From NCBI RefSeq assembly GCF_900129985.1, contig NZ_FQXN01000002.1:62001-126000 (forward strand): a stretch of 64,000 bases of DNA. The letters run 5' to 3'. This DNA comes from Thermosipho atlanticus DSM 15807. Its GTDB lineage: Bacteria; Thermotogota; Thermotogae; Thermotogales; Fervidobacteriaceae. This document shows, piece after piece, positions 7,948 through 17,261 of this stretch. The notes under the pieces were generated by a model. It was not told where the DNA came from, made no database searches, and was given only the letters and a program-made list of their open reading frames with translations. The translations under genes were made by a program, and so were the position numbers. Position 1 is the stretch's first letter, and every line of letters starts with the position of its first letter.

Positions 7948-9438
7948 TTATTTCTTTATTTTCTTCTTAATTTCTTTCCCAATTTTACTAATGAGAAATT
8001 TTATCTCATCTCTTGCAAGAATTAAGAAAATAATTACAAAAATTAGATTACCTAGAATGAACCATAAGTTGAGGTTCAAAGTAGTTTTTAAATAAATCAC
8101 AAGTAACGCTGAAACTATAACAATCACCAAATTAAAGGTAATATTTTTGATGGGAAGAAAACTGATTCCCTTTCTTTTTAAATAAAGTATTTGAATTATA
8201 GCAGTAATAAAAGCAACGAATGTTGTACTTAGAGTTATACCTCCATGCCCCCAAGGTTTAATAAACAACCAATCAAAAAGAGTATTTGTAAATATGGACA
8301 AAATTGACATGAATGTAATTAAAAAAACTTTACCAGATGAAATTAAAAAATATCTTATCATAGAATTTATTGGAAGAATTAATAAAAGTCCAGAATATCC
8401 AATTAAAGCTATTGATACCAATCTTACCGATTCTTCATTAAAATTTCCTCTTTGAAAAACAAAACTTATAAAACCGTTAGACATTATAACTATCCATGCA
8501 ACTATAGGGATAGCAATATTAAGCGAACTTTTTATAGTTTTTCTCATCCTATTTTTTGCAGCTTCTAAATTATTGGAAGTCACATATTCTGAAAGTTCCG
8601 TATAACTGGAAGTCAAAAATGCAACAATAAATATATTCAAAAATGATAGTAGTGTATTTGCATATTGTAAAGATGATATTCTTCCTGATGGAAGATACGA
8701 AACAAATGCTTTATCTATTATTTTATTTATTTCACTAGTGGTTGTTGCTAAGATTATTGGAATAGCTAATTTGAATGTATTTTTAATGATGTGAAAATCA
8801 AAGTGGGATTTTTTCAAATATTCTTTCGTAAAAAAGATTGAAATAAGAAGAATAAAGATATTTCCAATAACCCAGGAAACAACATAAGCTTGTTCGTTAA
8901 TTAATGGAGCAAATAAGATTAATAAAGGGATAAATACTATATTAAAAATTAATTGAGAAAACGAATATTCAAAAAACTTTCTTTCAGCTCTTAACAAAGT
9001 CTGTAAGATGTTATATGCTCCGCTTATTAAAGGAAAAATTGAAAGTACAATAAGAGATTTAGTAGCGTAATTAATTACCTCATCAGAAAATCCTGGAGCA
9101 AAAATTTTTATATAAAATTTGGGAAATAATAATAAAGTTAAGCCAAAAAATAAGTTTATAATCGAAATAAAAAACAGGAAAGATTGGACATATACCTTAT
9201 TTTTATTATTCCCTTCTGCTTTAAGTTTATGATAAACAGGTATAAATGCATTTGAAATACCTGTTGAAAATATTGTAGTAATTGCTATTGCTGGTGTTAG
9301 GGCAATTAATACGGCATCATAACGCCAAGAAGTTCCAAAATAATTAGCAATTATGATTTCTCTAGCAAAACCTAATAATTTTGCGATTAATGTAAAAAAA
9401 CTTATTATCAAAGCACCACCTGCAACGCTTTTAAACAT
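7948..9438 (-). CDS. MurJ/MviN-family lipid flippase
   Basis: A 496-residue polytopic protein beginning MFKSVAGGALIISFFTLIAK then LLGFAREIIIANYFGTS, the opening of the MurJ/MviN family, with about fourteen hydrophobic segments and a lysine-rich C-terminus (KEIKKKIKK). MurJ proteins flip lipid II; family members inside polysaccharide loci flip other undecaprenyl-linked units. Here it is the last gene of the wecB operon, five bases after the acetyltransferase. A role in the same surface polymer is therefore more likely than being the housekeeping lipid II flippase, but the sequence alone does not decide this. There are two flippases in one locus, on opposite strands, suggesting two polymers or merged clusters. 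Confidence 0.85.
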   Translation of the reverse strand: MFKSVAGGALIISFFTLIAKLLGFAREIIIANYFGTSWRYDAVLIALTPAIAITTIFSTGISNAFIPVYHKLKAEGNNKNKVYVQSFLFFISIINLFFGLTLLLFPKFYIKIFAPGFSDEVINYATKSLIVLSIFPLISGAYNILQTLLRAERKFFEYSFSQLIFNIVFIPLLILFAPLINEQAYVVSWVIGNIFILLISIFFTKEYLKKSHFDFHIIKNTFKLAIPIILATTTSEINKIIDKAFVSYLPSGRISSLQYANTLLSFLNIFIVAFLTSSYTELSEYVTSNNLEAAKNRMRKTIKSSLNIAIPIVAWIVIMSNGFISFVFQRGNFNEESVRLVSIALIGYSGLLLILPINSMIRYFLISSGKVFLITFMSILSIFTNTLFDWLFIKPWGHGGITLSTTFVAFITAIIQILYLKRKGISFLPIKNITFNLVIVIVSALLVIYLKTTLNLNLWFILGNLIFVIIFLILARDEIKFLISKIGKEIKKKIKK

Positions 9439-9443
9439 AGAAA

Positions 9444-10022
9444 TTAATCACTACCCTTTTCCAGTTTTCTAATTACTTTTGCTGGATTTCCGGCAATTAT
9501 ACACCAGCCTTCTGGAAAACTTTTAGTTACAACACTTCCTGCTCCAACTACTGTATTTGGACCTAGTTCTACGCCTGGTAAAATCACTACATTCATACCT
9601 ATCCAACAATTTTCGCCAATTTTTATCGGTTTGCCGGGAAGATGCTTCGTGATATCATTTGGATCGTGATTTGCAGTTATAATCCCAACATTAGGAGCTA
9701 TGGTGGTTCCTTTTCCAATGTAAATTTCAGCATAGCTTCCTTGAAAATAGCATCCAGGTCTATGAAAGATATTTAAGTCATCTGGATGGAATTTTATGTT
9801 TTCATGACCTGTTACTATACTTAAATGAGTTGTTGGCCATGGTACTTTTCTGTTAAAGCCCAAAATTTTTTGAAATAACAAAGCTTTCCAAGCCCAACCC
9901 CATCCTTGGAGATGGTCATCAAACCATCTTCCTCTTAGATATTCCTTTGAAAAAAATAAAGATAAAATTGTTTTAGAAAAAAGTATATACGATTTTTTCA
10001 AAACCCTCCTAATTAACTTCAC
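9444..10022 (-). CDS. left-handed beta-helix O-acetyltransferase (hexapeptide family)
   Basis: A 192-residue protein. The first 60 residues are basic and amphipathic. From about residue 85 hexapeptide turns appear: [20 protein letters not shown] (with the catalytic-type histidine in TANHD), [20 protein letters not shown] and [17 protein letters not shown], ending [16 protein letters not shown], typical of sugar O-acetyltransferases using acetyl-CoA. The start at 10022 overlaps the end of the preceding gene by 14 bases, showing translational coupling. By context it decorates the polysaccharide made by this operon. The acceptor sugar is unknown. Serine acetyltransferase is unlikely given the N-terminal region and context. 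Confidence 0.88.
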   Translation of the reverse strand: MKLIRRVLKKSYILFSKTILSLFFSKEYLRGRWFDDHLQGWGWAWKALLFQKILGFNRKVPWPTTHLSIVTGHENIKFHPDDLNIFHRPGCYFQGSYAEIYIGKGTTIAPNVGIITANHDPNDITKHLPGKPIKIGENCWIGMNVVILPGVELGPNTVVGAGSVVTKSFPEGWCIIAGNPAKVIRKLEKGSD

Positions 10023-11118
10023 TCATTTCTCCCCCTTTTGCCCTATAAAACAACAAAGAAATAGCTTCAAATATATGTGCTTCATGTCTTATAAAAATTC
10101 TTGAATCTGAACTTTTATATTTAAAATACCCTTCGTCAACAAAAAGATTATTCTTTACAAAATTTAAAATATTAAAAGCTAAATCAAAGTTACCCATTTT
10201 TACACCTAATCTTAATGCAGCCGCATAACCCCACAAACGTGCTTCATCATTTGAAGTAAATAATTTCACTTTATATTTGATAATTCTTTTAATGTAAGAC
10301 AGTAATTCTTTTAATTCTAACTTTGATATTCTCGGTAAAGTTCTTATACAAAAACCATTTTTTGTAATAAAGAATTTTTTTGTAAATTTGTAAGCTTTAT
10401 AAATAACATCTAAATTATCATCTTTTAAGTTTTTTGAATATTCCAACAATCCTTCTATTGTATACACACTATGGAGTAAATCAATTAAATTATTATCATC
10501 GCTGTATCCCCATATGTTATATTTAATTTGACTTGATAACAATGTATTATATACTTTTTCAAGTTTTTCCAAATTTCTAAATGATAAATATTCTTTTAAA
10601 TTCGATAAAAAACCCAAAGCCAGTGATGTGGCGTTATATATATTATATGACAAACAACTATGCAGAGAATAAACAAAATAACTTTTGGCTTCTTCAACAT
10701 AATAATTTTCAAATAAATAATCTGCGATACTAAGTACCACTTTCAATATTTCTTCATCATTTGTTATATGAAAATAATTAAGAAGAAAATCACCAACAAA
10801 TACAGTAGTTAGAAGATATGGCGAAAAAGCAGGAACACATTTATATTTGAAAGGAAGTCCCCAACTTTTCCATTCTTTCGTATAAGAGTTTTTTAACAAC
10901 CATTGTGCACATTCTGTTGCTTTATCTAAATATTTCCTGTCTTGCAATGATTTATATAAAAACAGATACCCATTACCCAGTTTGGCATATGCTTCCGGAT
11001 AATGAAGTTTTTCTTCAGAATAATATTCATCAACACCTAAACCATAATCTCTACCATTATAACTTTCTCTCCAGTTTTCAAAACTTTCTAAAATATTTAT
11101 TATTTCATTTTTTCTCAG
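10009..11118 (-). CDS. alpha/alpha-toroid-like protein of the polysaccharide operon, probable CTG start
   Basis: From an internal TTG at 10947 the frame gives 312 residues, but it is open and clearly coding further upstream ([20 protein letters not shown], then [20 protein letters not shown]). No ATG, GTG or TTG occurs in that extension before an in-frame stop. An AGGAGGG site (11126-11132) lies seven bases before CTG 11118, giving 369 residues, so CTG is the likely start. The protein is helical with recurring paired helices and aromatic residues ([38 protein letters not shown]), like (alpha/alpha)6 toroids of glycan-acting enzymes and VpsJ-like exopolysaccharide proteins. I do not identify a catalytic residue. 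It lies between a glycosyltransferase (overlapping its ribosome binding site) and the acetyltransferase. Confidence 0.75.
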   Translation of the reverse strand: MRKNEIINILESFENWRESYNGRDYGLGVDEYYSEEKLHYPEAYAKLGNGYLFLYKSLQDRKYLDKATECAQWLLKNSYTKEWKSWGLPFKYKCVPAFSPYLLTTVFVGDFLLNYFHITNDEEILKVVLSIADYLFENYYVEEAKSYFVYSLHSCLSYNIYNATSLALGFLSNLKEYLSFRNLEKLEKVYNTLLSSQIKYNIWGYSDDNNLIDLLHSVYTIEGLLEYSKNLKDDNLDVIYKAYKFTKKFFITKNGFCIRTLPRISKLELKELLSYIKRIIKYKVKLFTSNDEARLWGYAAALRLGVKMGNFDLAFNILNFVKNNLFVDEGYFKYKSSDSRIFIRHEAHIFEAISLLFYRAKGGEMSEVN

Positions 11119-11120
11119 TT

Positions 11121-12209
11121 TTAATCCCTCCTATGACTAAGAGAAATCACAAAATCAAGAAATTCTTTTTCTTTTGTCTCATTCCAAACAAACTTATCAA
11201 TATTTCTTTTTATTGACTCAATCAAATTTGGATAATCGTTTATATTGTGTAAAATTTTATCCATATTAGTTTCAATATTATCTCTTAAATCCAACACAAC
11301 TCCGACATTTAACTGTTCTAATATTTTTTTCATACTCAAAAATCGTGAAGAAAGTATTACAGGAGTACCTGCCGCAAGTGAATCAAAAAATTTGTTTGGA
11401 AGGGAATATTTCTCGTTTGGATAGTCTGGATCTTTTCTATTTTGATAAGTTATCATAGTGAAGAAAGATTTGGAAATTTCTTTCATCATTTTTTCATAGG
11501 GTAAAAAAGGGAGTTTTATATCAGCAAGTTCTACATCAAGTCCTATAGTTTTAATTAAAAAACCAAGTTTTTTCAAATTAAAGTATAATTTCTTTGATGT
11601 TTCTATGTTTCTATCAGTACTTCCAACAATTACTATTTCTTTTTTTCTTTCATTCAATGAAAGAGGATGAATTTTAATAAGCGCATAATTTTCTACAATC
11701 ATGTTTGGAATTTTTACCTTCGTTCTGTTTAACATAAAATTTAATGCTTCTTCTGAGATTGAAACTATGCCATCACAAAGTTTCAATTGCTTTTTAAATA
11801 TCCACCACATTGTTCTTTTAAGTTTTTCGTATTTTTCTGAAAGAAATTGTTCAGGTATTATTTCGTGTAAGTCAAATATCAAAGTTTTTTTCCTTTTTTT
11901 GACTTCTTTAAATATTTTAAGAGGCATGGTAATCGGAAAATAATGAAAATATGCTATGTCATAGTCAAGGTTTTTTACAAGGTTTAAAATTTTAGAATCA
12001 AAGCCGTAAATTTCTTTATAAAAACCCAATCTATTACTTGTAGGTGGGATTTTCATAGGAAATGTTGTTAGATTACTTTCATCATGTTTTTCAATACCAG
12101 CATATTGGTAATACACCTTTCCTATTTTTTTAAAGGCATTGACCGTTCTAAATACTCTTTTATCATTGTACTTATGCGTATAACCTATTACTAAAATTTT
12201 AATGTCCAT
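11121..12209 (-). CDS. glycosyltransferase, GT-B fold
   Basis: A 362-residue protein beginning MDIKILVIGYTHKYNDKRVF, a typical GT-B N-terminal Rossmann strand. DLHEIIPEQFLSEKY then FKKQLKLCDGIVSISEEAL resembles GT4-like family acceptor domains, and LPNKFFDSLAAGTPVILSSR is the C-terminal nucleotide-sugar loop, where the E-x7-E pair is replaced by N-K-F-F-D. It is second in the wecB operon, 44 bases after wecB, and its own stop lies inside the ribosome binding site of the next gene. A role in building the same surface polymer follows from context; the sugar is not predictable. Confidence 0.87.
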   Translation of the reverse strand: MDIKILVIGYTHKYNDKRVFRTVNAFKKIGKVYYQYAGIEKHDESNLTTFPMKIPPTSNRLGFYKEIYGFDSKILNLVKNLDYDIAYFHYFPITMPLKIFKEVKKRKKTLIFDLHEIIPEQFLSEKYEKLKRTMWWIFKKQLKLCDGIVSISEEALNFMLNRTKVKIPNMIVENYALIKIHPLSLNERKKEIVIVGSTDRNIETSKKLYFNLKKLGFLIKTIGLDVELADIKLPFLPYEKMMKEISKSFFTMITYQNRKDPDYPNEKYSLPNKFFDSLAAGTPVILSSRFLSMKKILEQLNVGVVLDLRDNIETNMDKILHNINDYPNLIESIKRNIDKFVWNETKEKEFLDFVISLSHRRD

Positions 12210-12253
12210 CTCCTCCCATTAAATTGATGATTCAATGAATATTATTATTTTCA

Positions 12254-13315
12254 TTAATACTGTTTACATAATATTTCCACAATATTTTCGCCAGCTTTTC
12301 CATTTCCATATACATTTTCTATTTCTGGTTTAATTTCAGAAATTTTTAATAAAGCTTTAGAAATATTTTCAGGGTTTTCCAAAATATTCCATTTCATTTC
12401 AATTAGTTCTCTCCAAGCAGTATCGGGCATAACTACAATTGCACGTTTTCCAGCAAAAAAAGCTTCTTTTTGTAATCCGCCACTGTCTGTAATTACAACT
12501 TTACTATTTTTTACTAACCCCATCATTGAAAGATAGTCAACAGGGTCTATTACCATTAAACTTTTAATTTTACTTTCCAAACTAAATTCTTCAACTCTTT
12601 TTCTTGTCCTAGGATGCATTGGAAACACTACAGTTATATCTTTGGAAATCTTTTCTAACTCTGTTAGAATACTACTCAACTTTCTAGGATCGTCAGTATT
12701 AAAATCTCTGTGTATTGTACAAAGGACATAATCTTTATTTGATAATCCAAATTTTTCAACTATATCAAAGTTAAACAGTGATTCCATTTTTAAAAACAAA
12801 TCATACATTACATCACCGGTAAAATAAATTCCATTTTTTACGCCTTCATTTTTTAAATTTTCAACAGCAAGCTTAGAAGGGCAAAATAAATAGGATGAAA
12901 CATGGTCAGTAACCACCCTGTTTATTTCCTCAGGCATATCTTTTGGTTTTTGCCTTAAACCAGCCTCTACATGGGCTACGGGAATTTTTAATTTTGCGCC
13001 AACAAGTGCCCCAGCCAATGTAGTATTTGTATCTCCATATACAATTATTATATCTGGCATTTCTTTTACTACTATTTCTTCAAAAGAAATCATAATCTTT
13101 CCGATCATTTTACCATGTGGTCCTGAACCAACGTTTAAATTATAATCAGGTTTGTGAATATTCAATACCTTAAAAAAAACATCAGACATATTGAAATCAT
13201 AGTGTTGCCCCGAATGGACAAGGATTTCTTTAATACTTCTTTTTTGAAATTCTTCATGCAAAACTGCTTCTTTTATAAATTGTGGTCTTGCCCCTACTAG
13301 TGAGAGTATTTTCAT
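12254..13315 (-). CDS. wecB: UDP-N-acetylglucosamine 2-epimerase (non-hydrolysing)
   Basis: A 353-residue enzyme interconverting UDP-GlcNAc and UDP-ManNAc in the cytosol. Family signatures in order: MKILSLVGARPQFIKEAVL, HSGQHYDFNMSDVFF, IIVYGDTNTTLAGALVG, VAHVEAGLRQ, MPEEINRVVTDHVS, FTGDVMYD, TIHRDFNTD, FPMHPRTRKRV and VITDSGGLQKEAFF. These include the acidic and histidine residues of the active site and the length is normal. It is first in a five-gene minus-strand operon with CACCTC (reverse GAGGTG) eight bases before its ATG. So the polymer of this locus probably contains ManNAc or a derivative. There is no dehydrogenase (wecC) next to it. Confidence 0.95.
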   Translation of the reverse strand: MKILSLVGARPQFIKEAVLHEEFQKRSIKEILVHSGQHYDFNMSDVFFKVLNIHKPDYNLNVGSGPHGKMIGKIMISFEEIVVKEMPDIIIVYGDTNTTLAGALVGAKLKIPVAHVEAGLRQKPKDMPEEINRVVTDHVSSYLFCPSKLAVENLKNEGVKNGIYFTGDVMYDLFLKMESLFNFDIVEKFGLSNKDYVLCTIHRDFNTDDPRKLSSILTELEKISKDITVVFPMHPRTRKRVEEFSLESKIKSLMVIDPVDYLSMMGLVKNSKVVITDSGGLQKEAFFAGKRAIVVMPDTAWRELIEMKWNILENPENISKALLKISEIKPEIENVYGNGKAGENIVEILCKQY

Positions 13316-13406
13316 ATTTTCACCTCATAAAATTTCTATGATACGTTGTAAAAATATTAAGATATTTTGAGAAATTAAACAAAATAAGCTAGTTTTCACT
13401 ACATTT

Positions 13407-13434
13407 ATTATATCATATGCTTTTAGTAGTAAAA
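13407..13434 (-). promoter_or_regulatory. candidate promoter of the wecB operon
   Basis: Read on the minus strand, TTTTAC (13434-13429), a 16-base spacer and TATAAT (13412-13407) lie about 90 bases upstream of wecB, giving a leader of roughly 80 bases. The -35 box is weak. Confidence 0.45.
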
Positions 13435-13567
13435 TTAAACCTCTTAATATTCATTTAATTATTCATAAGTTTAGTTATTTTTTTATTTTTCCCCTAAAAA
13501 CTATTTTCCACACAATAATTTATGCTTCTATTAAACACCTGAAGAAAAAACAAATAAATTTCATAAA

Positions 13568-14245
13568 TTATTTATATGGTATGTAAGTTGTTATATGGAA
13601 CTGTTCGTTTGCAGTTGCATGCCCACCTATTAATTTTCCATCTTTATTTAATTAGATATATATGTATGTTACCGATAGTATGGAATCAGTAAGCGTTTTC
13701 TTCAAGATTATTTTTTCTATAGATGGTATACCTACGTATTTCTCATTTTTTTTTTACCATTTTGTTTTTCTTTTTGTTTTTTCAATTTTTCTATTTATAA
13801 CTTTAAAGTCTTTCATAACTTTCATAAAAGAGTATTTTTTTATGGATATTTATGATTCTTGTGAGAATGATGATATGATCGATAGAAGATATTTTAAACG
13901 TTATAAGTTTAAATGTGAGTTATACAATGATTTAAAACAAACTATCTAGTGTATTCTTTATTTATGTTTTAGTTAAATTTGATGGGAGGGGGTAATGAAA
14001 GATCATTTATTTTTAAAGTTTCGAGAGAAATGAATTGAATTCTATTTTTAAATACAATAGAAAACCACCATATTGTATTTATAATTCTTTCATTACTCTA
14101 AAATGGGGATGATAAAAATTCTGATTCCTTTGAGGAATTCCATGGTGAATATGGTGGAAATGATTGTTTTTTTTATCAATTGAATATTTCTTTAAATATT
14201 TTTTCTCACTAAAACTACAAATATCCTGTGGTTTAAATTTTAGAA
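13568..14245 (-). pseudogene. possible decayed gene fragments, family unknown
   Basis: The 969-base gap between wecB and the next gene has no convincing intact gene. On the minus strand three stretches read like protein: about 14245-14079 with FKPQDICSFSEKKYLKKYS and a histidine-rich HFHHIHHGIPQ; about 13770-13680 with KYVGIPSIEKIILKKTLTD; and about 13650-13568 with NKDGKLIGGHATANEQFH then ITTYIPYK and a stop. They lie in one order on one strand but in different frames with stops between, as in a broken gene. I do not recognise the family. A 95-codon plus-strand frame at 13662-13949 has no ribosome binding site and low-complexity Phe-rich content, and I consider it spurious. Confidence 0.3.
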
Positions 14246-14320
14246 AGCAGTTTATGATATAATTTTTCCGTTATATTGCTGTGAATGAAAAATTATATGA
14301 TATATGAGCAGGTGAATCTC

Positions 14321-15616
14321 ATGGGGAGATGGTGGGTGGTTGTCTTTTTATCCATCCTTCTTATCTTTCTTAATGCTGATCAAATGGTTATGGCTCCAAA
14401 TATTGGTGCAATTGAGGAAGAATTTGGTATTACTGATGCTCATATAGGATTAGTTGCCTCTACTTTTACGATTCTTGGAGCTGTTATCAGCCTAGTATGG
14501 GGTTTTTTAGCTGATAAGTATAATAGAAAGAAAATCTTTATATACTCCGTCCTTATTGGTGAAATTCCTTGCTTTATGTCTGCGTTTTCAAGAAGTTTTG
14601 GTGAGTTATTTTTGTGGCGCACACTTACGGGGATAGGTGTGGGTGCTTCTTTTCCGATAGCTTATTCTTTTGTAAGCGATATGTTTGGTAAAGGAGAAAG
14701 GGGAAAAGTTTCGTCTATACTTGGACTTTCAATATCTATTGGTGGTATTTTCGGAATGGTTATAGGTGGTTTTTTTGGTGCAACATATGGTTGGAGAATA
14801 CCATTTATTTTAGTTTCATTACCTAATATTTTATTAGCCTTTCTAGGATTTTTGATTCTCAAAGAACCACAAAGGGGTGCAATGGAAAGTGGGATTGGTG
14901 AACTTGTAAAAATGGGATATGAATATCCCAAAGAAATAAAACTTTCAGATTATTTAAATTTATTTAGAATTAAAACAAATCTCTTTCTTTTTTTACAAGG
15001 TATTGCAGGGACAATACCTTGGGGAGCAATTCCCTATTTCATGGTTGAATTTTTCAAAAGAGAAATGGGTTTTTCTGCTTCACAGGCTACCACAATTTTT
15101 CTAATATTTGGAGCTGGAAATATTGTAGGAATGCTTGTTGGAGGTTGGTTGGGACAAGCGATTTATAACAGATCACCAAAATTTGTTCCTATAGCTGCTG
15201 GCTTTACCACAATTTTAGGAGCTATTTTGACAATTTTAGTCTTTTCCAAAAATATAATTGGAGGTTCTTTTATTCTCGTTTCATCTATAGGTTTTGTTGC
15301 TGCAATGTTTGATTCGTATACAGGACCAAGTGTTAAAATGATGCTTATGAATGTAAATGAACCTCGAAGTAGAGGAAGGATTTTTTCCGTATTTAACCTT
15401 ACAGACTCATTAGGAACAGGTATAGGAAAGCTTTTTGGTGGATTAATTTCAACATCTCTTGGAAGTTTGGCAATATCAATGAAAATTTCAAGTGCTTTTT
15501 GGTTCATTTGTGGTATATTCTTATTTATCCTTGCAATGTTCTTTGAAAAAGATATAGCATTGCTTGACGAAAAAATGGAAGAAATGAAAAAGAAAATAGT
15601 AAATGAAAAGCTTTAG
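14321..15616 (+). CDS. major facilitator superfamily transporter
   Basis: A 431-residue twelve-segment membrane transporter. An ATG at 14285 opens the frame, but AGCAGGTGA (14308-14314) is the ribosome binding site of ATG 14321, giving the usual short MFS N-terminus MGRWWVVVFLSILLIFLNAD. The first-half signature is WGFLADKYNRKKIF (the loop 2-3 G-x-x-x-D-x-x-x-R-K motif), and WRTLTGIGVGASFPIAYSFV is a typical helix 4. A repeat of the loop motif appears in the second half (GGWLGQAIYNRSPKFV). TATAAT at 14258-14263 is a possible -10 box. The substrate is not predictable; the sequence is closest in feel to sugar-phosphate or organic-anion MFS members. It is a single gene with no partner. Confidence 0.88.
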   Translation: MGRWWVVVFLSILLIFLNADQMVMAPNIGAIEEEFGITDAHIGLVASTFTILGAVISLVWGFLADKYNRKKIFIYSVLIGEIPCFMSAFSRSFGELFLWRTLTGIGVGASFPIAYSFVSDMFGKGERGKVSSILGLSISIGGIFGMVIGGFFGATYGWRIPFILVSLPNILLAFLGFLILKEPQRGAMESGIGELVKMGYEYPKEIKLSDYLNLFRIKTNLFLFLQGIAGTIPWGAIPYFMVEFFKREMGFSASQATTIFLIFGAGNIVGMLVGGWLGQAIYNRSPKFVPIAAGFTTILGAILTILVFSKNIIGGSFILVSSIGFVAAMFDSYTGPSVKMMLMNVNEPRSRGRIFSVFNLTDSLGTGIGKLFGGLISTSLGSLAISMKISSAFWFICGIFLFILAMFFEKDIALLDEKMEEMKKKIVNEKL

Positions 15617-15710
15617 TGTGAAAGGTTGTTGAGTTTAGATAGAATTTTCTGTTAAGTCTTTAGCAAAATAACATTAACAGAAATTTTTCATTTTAATTTC
15701 TTAAAAGTGG

Positions 15711-15777
15711 TAAAATACTATGGGTTATCATACGCCTGGAACGTGTCTCAAACGCCAGAAAAGGCTACATGTTCCAG
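15711..15777 (+). promoter_or_regulatory. L21 leader: -10 box and structured 5' UTR hairpin
   Basis: TAAAAT at 15711-15716 is a plausible -10 box for the ribosomal operon. Downstream, CTGGAACGTGT (15736-15746) pairs with ACATGTTCCAG (15767-15777) with one G-T pair, and the loop contains a second stem GCC (15754-15756) / GGC (15763-15765). It stands between promoter and rplU, the position of the L21 autoregulatory leader in many bacteria. That it binds L21 is inference. Confidence 0.5.
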
Positions 15778-15815
15778 CGGATGTTTATTTCAAAAATCTT
15801 GAGGAGGTGAAGTTT

Positions 15816-16136
15816 GTGTACGCTATTGTAGAGAGCGGAGGAAAGCAGTTTCGTGTCGAACCAGGAAAAGTTTTCTTTACAGAAAAGATAGTTGGAAAAG
15901 CAGAGGGTGAAGCGGTTACATTTGACAAAGTTATAATGGTCAAGACGGATGATGGGAAAACGCTTGTGGGAAAACCCTATCTAGATAATGTAGAGATTAC
16001 GGGTACTATTGTTGAACACGGAAGGGCAAGAAAGATTTTAGTTGGGAAATTTAGACCGAGAAAAAACTACAAGAGAATAAAAGGTCACAGACAATGGTAC
16101 ACAGCGGTAAAAATTGAAAAAATAGAAGTAAAATGA
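15816..16136 (+). CDS. rplU: 50S ribosomal protein L21
   Basis: A 106-residue 23S rRNA-binding protein. The frame is open back to ATG 15720, but that would translate the leader hairpin. GAGGAGGTGA (15801-15810) directly precedes GTG 15816, which gives the canonical start [17 protein letters not shown]. The body [19 protein letters not shown] then [20 protein letters not shown] and [10 protein letters not shown] is standard L21. It is the first gene of rplU-prp-rpmA-ribU-rplM-rpsI, and its TGA overlaps the ATG of prp. Confidence 0.97.
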   Translation: MYAIVESGGKQFRVEPGKVFFTEKIVGKAEGEAVTFDKVIMVKTDDGKTLVGKPYLDNVEITGTIVEHGRARKILVGKFRPRKNYKRIKGHRQWYTAVKIEKIEVK

Positions 16137-16444
16137 TTAAATGCACCTTTTTAAAAGAAAGTGGGTTTTTTGAAAAGTTTATTATAACAGGACATTCGTT
16201 ATACGCTAGAAAGGGAAAAGATATAATCTGTGCAGCGGTAAGTACAGTATCACAACACACTGCAAGATTTCTTGAAAAAAAAGGTGCACAATTAAAAATA
16301 GAAGAAGGTTATCTTGAAGTAAAGGATATAGCAAAAGATGAATTTTCACAAACATTTGTTGAAGAGCTTTTAACGACTTTAAAAGACTTAGAAGAACAAT
16401 TTGGAAGATTTATAAAAGTGGAGGTGAAGAATGATGAGAATTGA
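16133..16444 (+). CDS. prp: ribosomal-processing cysteine protease Prp (YsxB)
   Basis: A 103-residue protein encoded between L21 and L27, the conserved position of ysxB/prp. It has the catalytic histidine in [11 protein letters not shown] and the catalytic cysteine in [18 protein letters not shown]. Prp cleaves the N-terminal extension of L27 in Firmicutes and relatives. The downstream L27 has exactly such an extension, so enzyme and substrate are encoded side by side and overlap by 11 bases. Its start overlaps the rplU stop (ATGA), which points to translational coupling. Confidence 0.93.
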   Translation: MIKCTFLKESGFFEKFIITGHSLYARKGKDIICAAVSTVSQHTARFLEKKGAQLKIEEGYLEVKDIAKDEFSQTFVEELLTTLKDLEEQFGRFIKVEVKNDEN

Positions 16445-16700
16445 CATACAGCTTTTTGCAAAAAGTAGTACTGCAAAAAACGGTCGCGATAGTAATCCTA
16501 AATTTCTTGGAATAAAAAGAAGTGACGGCCAAAAAGTTCTTGCAGGAAATATAATTGTTAGACAAAGGGGAACAAAATACTGGCCTGGAAAAAATGTAGG
16601 AATGGGTAGAGACTTTACCTTATTTGCATTAAAGGATGGGGTTGTTAAATTTGAAGTAAGAAACAATAGAAAATACGTGAGTGTTTACGAAGTAGAATAA
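16434..16700 (+). CDS. rpmA: 50S ribosomal protein L27 with cleavable N-terminal extension
   Basis: An 88-residue ribosomal protein at the peptidyl-transferase centre. Two ATG codons are adjacent (16431, 16434); GGAGGTGA (16420-16427) is better spaced for 16434. The start [20 protein letters not shown] carries a short segment IQLF-A before the usual L27 body. This matches the Prp recognition pattern (LQFFA-type, cut after the second aromatic/F position) known from Firmicutes. Conserved parts [20 protein letters not shown] and [17 protein letters not shown] are intact. Cleavage is inferred from motif and from prp next door. Confidence 0.95.
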   Translation: MRIDIQLFAKSSTAKNGRDSNPKFLGIKRSDGQKVLAGNIIVRQRGTKYWPGKNVGMGRDFTLFALKDGVVKFEVRNNRKYVSVYEVE

Positions 16701-16711
16701 TGGGTGGTAGT

Positions 16712-17245
16712 ATGACTAACGCTAAACGCGTTGCAATCATCGGGGTATTTTCAGCACTTGCATTTGTAGTAATGTATATAGAATTTCCAATATTTCCAGC
16801 AGTGAATTTTTTAAAGTACGACCCAAGTGATATTATGGCACTTTTAATTGCATTTATATATTCTCCTACGACTGGGATTTTGGTTCTTGCGATAAAGGAC
16901 GTATTATTTTACTTGTTTAAATCTGGAGATATTGTCGGTATTATAATGAATTTTGTTGCAGGTGTATTATTTATTCTTCCAGCAGCTATAATTTATGCAA
17001 AAAAAGGAAGGGCAAGGGAAATATTTGGATATATTATTGGAGTAGCTTCTGCAACTGGCGGAATGGTACTTTTAAATATGGTTGTTGTACCGTTTTACTG
17101 GAAAGTACCTCTTGAAACGGTATTTACGTTACTCCCATGGATAATAGGTTTTAATGCAATTAAATTTTCTATAGATTCGGTAGTAAACTATATTATTCAC
17201 AAGCGCGTGAAAGGTATTTTAGAACCGAATAATGAGAGCATTTAA
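16712..17245 (+). CDS. ribU: ECF transporter substrate-binding component, riboflavin type
   Basis: A six-segment integral membrane S component of about 177 residues. The frame also opens at ATG 16700, overlapping the rpmA stop, but GGGTGG within that stretch could serve ATG 16712; the start is not certain. The motif [20 protein letters not shown] with the preceding EFPIFPAV is the riboflavin-binding signature of RibU, and the length is normal. S components work with the shared EcfA, EcfA' and EcfT energising module, which is not in this window. The position between rpmA and rplM is, to my knowledge, kept in Thermotoga. Confidence 0.9.
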   Translation: MTNAKRVAIIGVFSALAFVVMYIEFPIFPAVNFLKYDPSDIMALLIAFIYSPTTGILVLAIKDVLFYLFKSGDIVGIIMNFVAGVLFILPAAIIYAKKGRAREIFGYIIGVASATGGMVLLNMVVVPFYWKVPLETVFTLLPWIIGFNAIKFSIDSVVNYIIHKRVKGILEPNNESI

Positions 17246-17261
17246 GGAGGGAGGAATAACA

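Noticed and set aside
13662-13949. 95-codon plus-strand frame, possible small membrane protein
   Set aside because: No ribosome binding site, Phe-rich low-complexity translation, and the opposite strand carries more protein-like fragments.
15720-15815. N-terminal extension of L21 from an in-frame ATG
   Set aside because: It would translate the leader hairpin; GTG 15816 has a perfect ribosome binding site and gives the canonical L21 start.
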